Below, in pieces: positions 1 to 7,161 of a stretch of DNA of 41,860 nt. A program made the position numbers and the translations under genes. The stretch's first letter is position 1; each line of letters begins with the position of its first letter. This stretch comes from Bacillota bacterium. Lineage in GTDB: Bacteria > Bacillota > Clostridia > Oscillospirales > Oscillospiraceae. The stretch covers positions 1 through 41,860 of the forward strand of contig JAQXPK010000099.1 of NCBI GenBank assembly GCA_029100605.1, written 5' to 3'. The notes beneath the pieces are model-generated. The model had not been told where the DNA came from and searched no databases. It saw only the letters and a list, made by a program, of their open reading frames with translations.

Positions 1-1396
1 CACGGAACCCACCAGAACCGGCTATAACTTCCTTGGATGGAGTACAAGCAAAACTGCTACATCTCCGACCTATTACGCCGGAGGATCTTATACTTCCAAT
101 TCTGGTGCAACTCTGTATGCTGTTTGGACACTCAAAACCTATAAGGTGTCCTACAATGCCAACGGCGGTTCCGGCGCGCCCAGTTCTCAGACGAAAACCT
201 ATGGAACAGCCCTCACCCTGAACAGTACGAAACCAACCAAGGAAGGGTACAACTTCTTGGGCTGGGCAACGAGTTCTTCTGCGACAACTGCTACCTACGC
301 TGCTGGTGGAACTTATTCCGAAAATGCGTCTGTTACTCTTTACGCAGTATGGCAGTTGAAAACCTACTCCGTTACTTATAATGCCAACGGAGGGTCTGGC
401 GCGCCCAGCAGCCAAACGAAGCAATACGGCGTAAGCCTAACTCTGAGCGGTACGAAGCCCACAAAAACCGGGTATTCGTTCAAGGAGTGGAATACATCAA
501 GTTCCGGGAATGGGACTACCTACAGCCCCGGAGGAACCTACACAGCAAACGCAGCGCTTACCCTTTACGCCATCTGGACTGCGGACACCTATAAGGTTTC
601 CTTTGATGCCAATGGTGGCTCTGGGGCCCCCGGCATCCAAACGAAAACCTATGGTGTTGACCTTACACTGAGTAGCACGAAGCCGACCAGAACTGGCTAC
701 ACTTTCAAGCAGTGGAACACTGCCAAAAATGGATCTGGAACGGCGTATTCGGCGGGCAGCACCTACTCTGGAAATGCTGCGGTCACGCTCTACGCTATCT
801 GGACTGCGAATCAATATACCGTAAAGTACAACAGCAACGGTGGTTCCGGTTCCATGAGCGATCAGAGCATGACCTATGACACGACTGCGGCGCTGAAAAC
901 GAACATCTTCACGAAAACGGGATATTCGTTCCTCGGCTGGGCAACTTCGTCCAGCGGCTCTGTTGTCCATAAGGACGGAGCATCGGTGTCGAACCTCGTT
1001 TCTGAAAGCGGCGGATCTATCACGCTGTATGCGGTATGGTCTATCAATTCCATCACGATCACCTTTGATGCCCAGAGCAACGGCGGCACCACGCCGGAAG
1101 CATCCAGAGTAATCGACTATGGTTCGTCCATGACGGATCTGCCAGTTGCGGAAAAACCCTACTACAAATTTGTGGGATGGTTTACCGCAAAATCAGGCGG
1201 CTCTCAGGTGACCGAATCAACCGCATTCACGGCGAGTACGACGATCTACGCACAGTTCGTCATTGACAGCTCCGCGAGCGTCAATGTGAAAGGTGTCTGG
1301 AAAAAAGGAATCCCCTATGTGAATGTGAACGGCGTTTGGAAGAAGGGGTATGCAGAGGTTAATGTCAAAGGAACATGGAAACAAGGCATCGGGTAA
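1..1396 (+). CDS. Phage tail/adhesion protein with InlB B-repeats (5' end outside window)
   Basis: The reading frame is open from base 2, so the start lies upstream of the window. About 465 residues are visible. They hold five full and one partial copy of the ~65-75 residue Listeria-Bacteroides (InlB B, Flg_new type) repeat, each with a YxVxYNANGGSG start, a GYxFxxWxT core and a TLYAxW end. The C-terminus carries three short copies of VNVxGxWKxG (about residues 430-465). In the family these repeats are beta-rich stalks of surface or tail proteins. The gene lies directly upstream of the DGR target module, so it probably forms part of the same tail-tip or fibre assembly. The DNA of successive repeats is similar enough to permit recombination. 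Exact tail position cannot be read from the sequence. Confidence 0.85.
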   Translation, partial: TEPTRTGYNFLGWSTSKTATSPTYYAGGSYTSNSGATLYAVWTLKTYKVSYNANGGSGAPSSQTKTYGTALTLNSTKPTKEGYNFLGWATSSSATTATYAAGGTYSENASVTLYAVWQLKTYSVTYNANGGSGAPSSQTKQYGVSLTLSGTKPTKTGYSFKEWNTSSSGNGTTYSPGGTYTANAALTLYAIWTADTYKVSFDANGGSGAPGIQTKTYGVDLTLSSTKPTRTGYTFKQWNTAKNGSGTAYSAGSTYSGNAAVTLYAIWTANQYTVKYNSNGGSGSMSDQSMTYDTTAALKTNIFTKTGYSFLGWATSSSGSVVHKDGASVSNLVSESGGSITLYAVWSINSITITFDAQSNGGTTPEASRVIDYGSSMTDLPVAEKPYYKFVGWFTAKSGGSQVTESTAFTASTTIYAQFVIDSSASVNVKGVWKKGIPYVNVNGVWKKGYAEVNVKGTWKQGIG

Positions 1397-1410
1397 AGGA
1401 GATGTAAAGA

Positions 1411-1701
1411 ATGGCAAATAGTATGCTTCGCAAATCTGTTGCGGCGGGAGCGGCTACCGAATTTAAGTTCGGTGTCCGCTCCTGTGTTTTTCTCGTAAAG
1501 AATATGACCGAGGGAAATGTATTCGTTTCCTTCGGCGAAAATCCGGGCAGCACGGATAAGATGATTCTGATTCCGCCCGGTACATGGCAGCGCCATGTAT
1601 GCCTGAATGACAGCGGTGCGCTGGCATCCTGCGATACGGTATTCGTTGTCGGCTCCGGTGAACCCGGAGATGGAGTGGAGGTTGAGTGTTTGAGATGGTA
1701 A
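1411..1701 (+). CDS. Small phage protein upstream of the DGR target, function unknown
   Basis: This 96-residue protein starts at ATG 1411 behind an AAAGGAGATG ribosome site, 14 bases after the preceding tail gene. It has no signal peptide or membrane segment. It is rich in small and beta-forming residues (AATEFKFGVRSCVFLVKN, then a PPGTWQRHV stretch), which suggests a compact beta domain. Its 3' end overlaps the start of the DGR target gene, so the two are probably translationally coupled. The context suggests a tail-fibre accessory, such as a linker or trimer-tip protein, or a chaperone for the variable protein. I do not recognise a named family; that role is inference. Confidence 0.7.
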   Translation: MANSMLRKSVAAGAATEFKFGVRSCVFLVKNMTEGNVFVSFGENPGSTDKMILIPPGTWQRHVCLNDSGALASCDTVFVVGSGEPGDGVEVECLRW

Positions 1702-3494
1702 ATGGCGGGTGTAATGACTTTATGATGTCTATGTGCGGCCCCCTGTCCGGTGGAGGCGGCACCGTGAGTTCTCCGTATAAGTATGCTGTGAAAAACGGCT
1801 ATACTGGTACTGAGGAAGAATTTGCTATGGCGTTTGTGGGCGCCTGCTCCAACGCAATCATGTTCGACACCATCTGCAATAAGCTGGTTCTTCAGGCCGA
1901 TTCCGTGGAAAAGGTCAACGAGCTTTTTGTGGAGTGGTGGAACATCAATTCCCAGTTCTGCGCCGATAAGGCGTTCCTGCTGAATCGCTGGTTCGGAAAT
2001 GTCCTGAAAGATGATCGTGTCCACGGCGTAAAACTCCCCCTGTTCGCCACCAGCACTTCCGCAATCGGCGAGCTGACGGATGACAGCGTGGGGCTGTCCT
2101 GCACGCCCTCCACGGCCGCTGTGGCTGGCAAAGATGACTTTGCATTCCTGCCCCAGTTCTGGTGCTTGGAGGTCGCCATGGAGCGTAATGCGGACGGCAG
2201 CCACACCATCAACAAGGTGGAGCACATCGACCCCATTTCTGAGGTGCGCTCCGGCAAGAACGGTCTGTGCCAGGTTCTTCAGAAGAATACCTACACCAAG
2301 GAATGGACTGCCGGCGGATACCATTACCTGCAGATGGCATGTGATCCCGCTGACAAGACAGGCTGGAACACTTGGCCCCAGGGCTCCGACAGAAATGGTA
2401 ATGTCTACGCCTACATGGCGAACCCGAAGTATTATGCCGGTCTGGATGAAAACGGCATTCCCACCTGTGGTAGCGGGCTGGCCCCTTTGAATTTTACCTC
2501 GCATACTGCTGGTGTTACTGCGTGGAGGAAGCGAGGTCCTCAGTATTCCGGCGCATCCGGTAGCCTGCTGAAATTCCAACTGCGTATGATGTGGCTGAAA
2601 TATGCGCGGAAGGGGAACTCTGGTACAATTGAAGGGTGTTCTGGTTATTACTGGGGTTATCCTGCCGCTATTTCTGAGACTGGTGCAACAAGAATCATCC
2701 TTACTGAGTCGAATGCCAGCGTTATTCTCAATGGAAGTAGCGTTGCTATTGGTCTGGTTGCAGAGGGCGGTTCTTTCGACCAGTGGGGGTCCAACAAGTA
2801 CAATGTATTCAAACACAAGCGAATTAAGAGCATTGAAAGTGTTTCCATCGATGGAACGAACTACAAGGCAATCAACTTGGAACTCGCAGATGGAGAGGCC
2901 ATTGATGTTGTGGCTGGAAGAACCTATATCAGCTCTGTACCATATGCTTCTGGCTGGAACGATGGTGTTCTTGGATATGATGGATCCAGACACAATTACA
3001 CCAACGGTAAAGAACCCGGTCTTATCCAGAAGACTGAGTTCCAGAATGGTGCATACCTGATTCTGTCCGATGAGCTGTGGCAGTGGAGTACCGATGCGGA
3101 TGGCAACTATAACTTCGACTGCTATACTTGCCATGACCAGTCTAAGGTGACCACCGATGGTACCATCTCTGCAAACTATACCAAGCAGGACGATCTTACT
3201 TTGGTGTTCCCCGCGGGTCAGGCGGCGGGCTGGCAGTACATTGAGGACATTGCTGTCAGTAATGACCCGGCTGTTATTTGGCCCGCAAAGGTCAGTACAA
3301 AGGCTGGGAGCGGTACCGGTGTCAAAGCAGGTATGAATGTTGGACCAGCTTCTTCGGGCGTGCGGGCGGCGTGGTGCTGCATTCACCTGACTAATGGGGG
3401 CTTTTGTGGGCTCGCCGCGCGCTTTTCTTTTAATTCCCCCGGTGATAGTGGTTGGAATGGCTCGGTTGGGTGCCCGTCTGGAATTTCTGGGTAG
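1686..3494 (+). CDS. DGR target protein: C-type-lectin-like variable phage receptor-binding protein
   Basis: This 602-residue protein has a short N-terminal linker with the SPYKYAVKNGYTGTEEEF motif (about 29-46) seen in Firmicutes phage fibre proteins, a central region rich in W/Y/G, and a C-terminal formylglycine/C-type-lectin-like fold ending in VR. The VR segment (residues ~556-599) starts SSGVRAAWCC and ends GSVGCPSG. Compared with the TR-encoded version, nine residues differ: I566, H567, T569, F573, F580, F582, P585, D587 and G589 replace Asn, or Thr at 585. The likely role is binding host surface ligands with a diversified face. The start is GTG 1686 (GGAGG 4 nt upstream) or ATG 1695 (13 nt spacing); neither spacing is ideal. 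A strong terminator follows at 3596. Confidence 0.92.
   Translation: MFEMVNGGCNDFMMSMCGPLSGGGGTVSSPYKYAVKNGYTGTEEEFAMAFVGACSNAIMFDTICNKLVLQADSVEKVNELFVEWWNINSQFCADKAFLLNRWFGNVLKDDRVHGVKLPLFATSTSAIGELTDDSVGLSCTPSTAAVAGKDDFAFLPQFWCLEVAMERNADGSHTINKVEHIDPISEVRSGKNGLCQVLQKNTYTKEWTAGGYHYLQMACDPADKTGWNTWPQGSDRNGNVYAYMANPKYYAGLDENGIPTCGSGLAPLNFTSHTAGVTAWRKRGPQYSGASGSLLKFQLRMMWLKYARKGNSGTIEGCSGYYWGYPAAISETGATRIILTESNASVILNGSSVAIGLVAEGGSFDQWGSNKYNVFKHKRIKSIESVSIDGTNYKAINLELADGEAIDVVAGRTYISSVPYASGWNDGVLGYDGSRHNYTNGKEPGLIQKTEFQNGAYLILSDELWQWSTDADGNYNFDCYTCHDQSKVTTDGTISANYTKQDDLTLVFPAGQAAGWQYIEDIAVSNDPAVIWPAKVSTKAGSGTGVKAGMNVGPASSGVRAAWCCIHLTNGGFCGLAARFSFNSPGDSGWNGSVGCPSGISG
3349..3481 (+). repeat. DGR variable repeat (VR)
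   Basis: This 133-bp segment at the 3' end of the target gene aligns without gaps to the TR at 3786-3918. Thirteen positions differ and every one is A in TR: seven A to T, three A to C, three A to G. The last 24 bases (3458-3481) contain no adenine and are identical to TR, as expected for the initiation-of-mutagenic-homology region. The first 32 bases also lack TR adenines and are identical. The changed bases fall mostly in codon positions 1 and 2 of AAY codons. Confidence 0.97.
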
Positions 3495-3554
3495 GGGGTG
3501 AATTGACCCCCTTGTGGGGTCAAGAGGGGGCGCCAGCCCCCCAACCCAGAAATT
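3482..3554. promoter_or_regulatory. Inverted repeat (cruciform/hairpin) immediately downstream of VR
   Basis: Bases 3482-3498 pair with 3538-3554 (16 of 17 pairs; only A3493/A3543 fails). The left arm includes the target-gene stop codon and begins one base after VR-TR identity ends. Nested inside is a perfect 8-bp hairpin, TTGACCCC (3503-3510) with GGGGTCAA (3516-3523), loop CTTGT. In Bordetella phage BPP-1 a hairpin with an 8-bp stem just downstream of VR is needed for efficient retrohoming. The inner element here resembles it; the long outer stem is additional. Function is inferred from position and shape. Confidence 0.75.
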
Positions 3555-3595
3555 ACAGACAGGGCCCCACGGAATAGGCCCAAAAGAATCATTGA

Positions 3596-3624
3596 GCCGG
3601 CGCTTTGCGCCGGCGAAATTTTTT
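3596..3624 (+). terminator. Rho-independent terminator after the DGR target gene
   Basis: A perfect stem GCCGGCGC (3596-3603) / GCGCCGGC (3607-3614) with a TTT loop is followed by GAAA and six T residues (3619-3624). It separates the tail transcript from the TR-RT unit, implying that TR RNA and RT are transcribed at least partly on their own or by read-through. Confidence 0.8.
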
Positions 3625-3643
3625 CGCAAAAATCGAAAATAAC

Positions 3644-3678
3644 GTATTGCGTTATACTTTACCATTTTTACGCAATAC
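3644..3678 (+). promoter_or_regulatory. Inverted repeat with -10-like box upstream of TR
   Basis: GTATTGCGT (3644-3652) and its complement ACGCAATAC (3670-3678) flank a 17-nt spacer that starts with TATACT (3653-3658), a good -10 hexamer. No convincing -35 sits at the right distance. It is the best visible candidate for the start of the TR-RT transcript, either as an activator-dependent promoter or as a 5' stem of the TR RNA. Confidence 0.35.
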
Positions 3679-3785
3679 AGTTCTCATGGTGTAGAGTGGT
3701 GGGGTAAATCCGAGGGTTTTCCATTTCGGAGAATCCCGACTGGGATACATGGTGCGATCCGCTGAGCTGTTAGAATTGGCTTGCC

Positions 3786-3918
3786 CTTCTTCGGGCGTGC
3801 GGGCGGCGTGGTGCTGCAATAACCTGAATAATGGGGGCAATTGTGGGCTCGCCGCGCGCAATTCTAATAATTCCACCGGTAATAGTAATTGGAATGGCTC
3901 GGTTGGGTGCCCGTCTGG
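3786..3918 (+). repeat. DGR template repeat (TR)
   Basis: This is the 133-bp non-mutated template in the same orientation as VR and upstream of the RT gene. It contains 24 adenines, 13 of which differ in the current VR. Read in the target frame it has eleven AAY (Asn) codons. Adenine substitution in AAY can reach many amino acids but never a stop codon, the usual DGR design. It lies in non-coding DNA; an open frame running through it (from 3749) only mirrors the target gene. Confidence 0.97.
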
Positions 3919-4121
3919 TTATCATCATCTAGTGCATCGAAAATTCAATGCACCATGTATTCCGCACATATCGTGAAAATTGCCTGAAACCAGCACCCTT
4001 GGTGACGGCTCGATTCAATTCGAGATAGCCCGGGGGAGCCGATGAAGGAATCGGCCCGAGGCTAGTAGCATAGGGTAAACCCGAACCCGAAAGCCTCTGA
4101 GGATAACCAGATGATGCACTA
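3919..4121 (+). ncRNA. Structured DGR spacer RNA between TR and RT
   Basis: These ~200 non-coding bases between TR and the RT start are rich in complementary segments. The TR 3' end (3912-3923) pairs with 4102-4113 (12 pairs, one G-U), closing the region. Inside are GCCGAT/ATCGGC (4038-4043/4050-4055), GAGGCT/AGCCTC (4058-4063/4092-4097) and CTCG/CGAG (4008-4011/4021-4024). GTGCAT (3932-3937) can pair locally with 3948-3953 or with a second ATGCAC copy (4114-4119). In BPP-1 the RNA downstream of TR binds RT-Avd and primes cDNA synthesis; this region holds the same position. Transcript ends are not known. Confidence 0.7.
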
Positions 4122-4136
4122 TTGGAGAGATAGCAG

Positions 4137-5402
4137 ATGAAAACATACTGCAAGCCGGCAAAGGTGAATGTGGAGAGTGCCGAGTTCAACTCGGTGGCTG
4201 TCCATAAGGCTTTTGCCGGGAAACTGAACAAGCGTGAGTTCCGCAGGCTCCTCACGGACACCGGGCTGGTCACAGCAGCGGACATTGCATCAGAGAGGGT
4301 AAATAATAGCGTTTCCAAATTACTGCCCGCTATCGACGCCGTAGCCGCCCAGATGACCGAACGCATCAGGAATCGTGATTTGAAGTTGAAGCCGGTTCGC
4401 CAATTTCAAAGGGTGGACGGAATCAGCCAGAAAATGCGTGACCTGAACCAGGAGAGTGCGGATCAGCAAGTATTGGAATACATCTGCGTGGAAGCACTCA
4501 TGCCTCTTTTCAAAGCAAAGATTCTGCCCTGTCAATGCGGAAGCATCCCGGAACGAGGGCAAACGGCTGGAAAGCGGCAAATCGAACGCATTTTGCGGAA
4601 AAAATACCATTGCGACAAGCTGGATGTGATTAAGGGCGACATCCGGCACGCTTACCAATCTGTTACGGTGGAATGTGTGATGAAGCTGCTCCGCCGAGAC
4701 ATCGGTAAGAATAAGCCCTTGCTCTGGCTCGTTGAAGCCACGATGGGGAACTACCCGGATGGTCGGCTGATGATCGGAGGATACCTCCCCACATGGTTGT
4801 TCAACTATGTAATGTCCTATGTGCTGCGCTATATGCTGTCTATCCACCGGGAGCGCCGCGGTGTCCGGCACAATTTCTGCTGGGGCTGTGTCTGCTATGC
4901 GGATGACTTCGCTATTTTCGGAAAGCGAAGCAATCTGATCCGGGCAATGAAGGAAACGACACGATGGTGCAAGCAGACCCTTTCTCTGGAAATAAAGGGT
5001 GTGTGGAACATGGCCTACTTCGTTTCCTACTATGCAGAAAAGCAGCAGTATGGAAATCGCAAGGAAGGCTCCAAAAAGCGCACACCGGGTATCGACATGG
5101 TTGGCTATGTCGTTCGCAGGACATACACCATCATAAGAGGCAAGATTTTCGTGCGAATCCGCAGGCAGATTCTCCGGGCTTCCCGGGAGCTGGAAACCAT
5201 CGGCTATATCCCCTGGTGGAGAGCATATAAGATCGTGTCCTATTATGGTTGGTTGAAAAACAGCGATAGCCAGAAATTCCGTATTAAGTACGGCGTTAAG
5301 AAGATTATGAAAGCAGCCAAACGGTCTGTTTCCATTCGAGGCAAAAAAATTACGGAGGAGGCTATTCGTAATGAAAGAAAGCTATGTTGTCAAGCCTGCT
5401 GA
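4137..5402 (+). CDS. DGR reverse transcriptase
   Basis: This 421-residue reverse transcriptase copies TR RNA into adenine-mutated cDNA that replaces VR. The palm motifs are clear: KGDIRHAY with catalytic D168, and YADDFAIF with D256 and D257. Later come LEIKGVWNM and the thumb-side GIDMVGYVVRRTYTIIRG, like other phage DGR enzymes. Motif 4, normally (I/V/L)GxxxSQ in DGR RTs, reads IGGYLPT at 213-219, so Ser-Gln is replaced by Pro-Thr. The protein is longer than the BPP-1 enzyme (about 328 aa), with an N-terminal helical extension before the polymerase fingers. There is no maturase or HNH domain, which argues against a group II intron. GGAG lies 9 nt before ATG 4137. The last 32 bases overlap the next gene. 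Confidence 0.95.
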   Translation: MKTYCKPAKVNVESAEFNSVAVHKAFAGKLNKREFRRLLTDTGLVTAADIASERVNNSVSKLLPAIDAVAAQMTERIRNRDLKLKPVRQFQRVDGISQKMRDLNQESADQQVLEYICVEALMPLFKAKILPCQCGSIPERGQTAGKRQIERILRKKYHCDKLDVIKGDIRHAYQSVTVECVMKLLRRDIGKNKPLLWLVEATMGNYPDGRLMIGGYLPTWLFNYVMSYVLRYMLSIHRERRGVRHNFCWGCVCYADDFAIFGKRSNLIRAMKETTRWCKQTLSLEIKGVWNMAYFVSYYAEKQQYGNRKEGSKKRTPGIDMVGYVVRRTYTIIRGKIFVRIRRQILRASRELETIGYIPWWRAYKIVSYYGWLKNSDSQKFRIKYGVKKIMKAAKRSVSIRGKKITEEAIRNERKLCCQAC

Positions 5403-6003
5403 GATTGAGGTATTCACCCACGGCGGCGGCACGGACATCATCATGCGGAAGAACATTCAGGAGGTGCCTGATGAAGAATCCGGCACCAAATGGGAATGTG
5501 ACGAGCGGCAGATCCGTTATGGGTCTGCCGTTTCTTTGTCTGAGGTCAAGGCGAACCTATCCCGATTCTGGTCTTTGGCTGGCGGTGAAATCCCGCTGGA
5601 AGAAGTCAAGGCGGCGAAGATCTCCGAGATGTCCGCTGCCTGCCGGGAGGCTATCATTGCCGGCTTTGATGTGGTTCTGGCTGACGGTAAGAGCCGCCAT
5701 TTCAGCATGACTGTGGAGGACCAGCTCAACATCAACTCCCTGTATGGGCTGCTGGCATCCGGCATGACACAGGTGCCGTACCATGCTGATGGGGAAGCGT
5801 GTGAGTATTTCTCTGCGGAGGACTTCGGAATCATTGTCCAGACTGCAACCGCTCACAAGACCTACCATGAGAGTTATTTCAACTCTCTCAAATCCTACAT
5901 CACCAGCAAGCGGACTGCTGCATCTGTCGATGCTATTACCTACGGCGTGGAGATCCCCACCCAGTACCAGTCCGATGTCCTGAAGGCTTTGCAGGAGGCG
6001 TAA
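5371..6003 (+). CDS. Phage tail-associated protein, function uncertain
   Basis: This 210-residue protein starts inside the RT gene at ATG 5371 behind GGAGGAGG. The N-terminus (HGGGTDIIMRKNI, then QIRYGSAVSLSEVKANLSRF) reads like a short fibre-linked segment. The C-terminal two thirds holds CREAIIAGFDVVLADG, HFSMTVEDQLNIN, YHADGEACEYFSAEDF and TAHKTYHESYFNSL, a pattern I associate with proteins encoded downstream of tail fibres in Clostridia phages. There is no signal peptide or membrane segment. Overlap with RT means co-expression, so a role as a DGR accessory cannot be excluded. However, it lacks the size (about 125 aa) and basic helical character of Avd. A tail assembly or fibre attachment role is inference. 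Confidence 0.65.
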   Translation: MKESYVVKPAEIEVFTHGGGTDIIMRKNIQEVPDEESGTKWECDERQIRYGSAVSLSEVKANLSRFWSLAGGEIPLEEVKAAKISEMSAACREAIIAGFDVVLADGKSRHFSMTVEDQLNINSLYGLLASGMTQVPYHADGEACEYFSAEDFGIIVQTATAHKTYHESYFNSLKSYITSKRTAASVDAITYGVEIPTQYQSDVLKALQEA

Positions 6004-6006
6004 GGG

Positions 6007-6438
6007 ATGAATAAAGCATCGATGCACCGGGCAGTAAAATGCCTGGTGCTTTTTTGCATCGGTGCAGTTGTGTATGCGCTGGTCGAGATCCTTTGGCGTG
6101 GATACACCCATTGGACAATGGCAGTCCTTGGAGGACTGCTGTTCCTCCTGATCGGCGGCATCAACAACTGGATACCGTGGGATATGCCCCTGTGCCTTCA
6201 GGCGATTATCGGTAGCCTGTTGGTCACGGGGGCAGAACTGATTGCAGGAGTTGTTCTGAATATCTGGCTGGGCTTGGGCATCTGGGATTACTCCGGGATG
6301 CCCTTCAATGTACTGGGACAGATTTGCCCGCAGTTTACCGCTGCGTGGGCTGGCCTGTCCATTGTTGCCATCGTGCTGGATGATTACATTCGGTACTGGT
6401 TGTTCGGAGAAAGAAAGCCCAAATACAAACTGTTCTGA
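6007..6438 (+). CDS. CmpB-like four-helix membrane protein in the lysis region
   Basis: This 143-residue membrane protein starts 3 nt after the preceding stop. Four hydrophobic segments lie at about residues 8-28, 36-55, 63-88 and 105-125. The stretch WDYSGMPFNVLGQICPQF, then LDDYIRYWLFG, matches the putative ABC-transporter type IV (CmpB, PF06541) group, which recurs beside endolysin genes in Firmicutes phages. The annotation name does not imply transport here. Its position directly before endolysin and two holins suggests a membrane role in lysis or superinfection control, which is inference. Translation is probably coupled to its neighbours: endolysin starts 14 nt downstream. Confidence 0.7.
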   Translation: MNKASMHRAVKCLVLFCIGAVVYALVEILWRGYTHWTMAVLGGLLFLLIGGINNWIPWDMPLCLQAIIGSLLVTGAELIAGVVLNIWLGLGIWDYSGMPFNVLGQICPQFTAAWAGLSIVAIVLDDYIRYWLFGERKPKYKLF

Positions 6439-6452
6439 TTGGAGGGTAAAAC

Positions 6453-7139
6453 ATGACTGCAACCCAGAAACAATGTTTGCTGGCATACTTTGGCTTCATT
6501 AAACCAAAGGAGATTGACGGCATCTGGGGCCCAAAGTCTGCCGAAGCTACCAAAAATCTTCAAGCCAAGCTTGGACTTGAGGATGACGGAGTATGGGGCA
6601 ACGCCACGGATCGTGCCGCAAAAGAGGCCATTGTGAATGGCTTTGCCCCGGTTATTGATGATGCCATCGAAATCGAAAATACCACGGAGGTTGATGCCGA
6701 CATCGACCTTGCAGATGCTGCACAGTACCTGCGTAATGATGGCTACTACCATATTCCCCGTGGGGTTGATGTGCGGCTGAGCCGGAACCTGTGGGCGCAT
6801 GAGGTCCACTGCCAGGGTAAGGGCTGCTGCACGGAATCCATTGTAAGCAAACGGATGGTGGATACATTTCAGGCAATCCGTGACGACTACGGCGATTCCA
6901 TCGAGGTCACGACCGCTGGTGGCTCTGGCTTCCGCTGCCGCACTCACAATGCAGCAGTCGGCGGTGCCGTTGGAAGTCTGCACTTGACCGGTGACGCATT
7001 TGACCTTCATGGCCGGAACAAAGCCAAGCTTCTTTCCGTAGTCGAAAAGCATATTACCGATGGTGAAATCGGCACCTACAACTGGGGCATCCACGCCGGT
7101 GTCTGGAACCGTGGCTTTGTCAATCGGTTCCAAAAATGA
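6453..7139 (+). CDS. Endolysin: peptidoglycan-binding domain plus M15A peptidase
   Basis: This 228-residue protein has an N-terminal peptidoglycan-binding domain (residues ~1-60; IDGIWGPKSAEATKNLQ and a second DDGVWGNAT turn). The C-terminal peptidase_M15A domain covers ~105-228. Zinc-site motifs are SGFRCRTHNAAVGG, SLHLTGDAFDLHG (HxxGxAxD) and WGIHAGVW, matching zinc DD-carboxypeptidase/endopeptidases that cut peptide cross-links. There is no signal peptide, so release would depend on the holins encoded just downstream. ATG 6453 follows TTGGAGGGTAAAAC, a good ribosome site. Confidence 0.93.
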   Translation: MTATQKQCLLAYFGFIKPKEIDGIWGPKSAEATKNLQAKLGLEDDGVWGNATDRAAKEAIVNGFAPVIDDAIEIENTTEVDADIDLADAAQYLRNDGYYHIPRGVDVRLSRNLWAHEVHCQGKGCCTESIVSKRMVDTFQAIRDDYGDSIEVTTAGGSGFRCRTHNAAVGGAVGSLHLTGDAFDLHGRNKAKLLSVVEKHITDGEIGTYNWGIHAGVWNRGFVNRFQK

Positions 7140-7161
7140 CGAGAAACAGGAGGAAGTGAAA

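Noticed and set aside
1365-3665. 766-residue reverse-strand frame opposite the DGR target gene
   Set aside because: It is an open antisense frame of a real gene with clear VR evidence; it lacks a ribosome site and shows no domain.
3749-3976. 75-residue frame on the + strand running through TR
   Set aside because: It reads the TR in the target frame (SSGVRAAWCC, then NNLNNGGNCGL) and has no ribosome site; TR acts as RNA template, not as a gene.
4137-5402. Retron or group II intron reverse transcriptase
   Set aside because: No maturase, HNH or intron domain structure is seen, and the adenine-specific TR/VR pair identifies a DGR.
5371-6003. Candidate Avd accessory protein of the DGR
   Set aside because: It is too long (210 aa), mildly acidic, and carries tail-associated motifs instead of the short basic helical Avd pattern.
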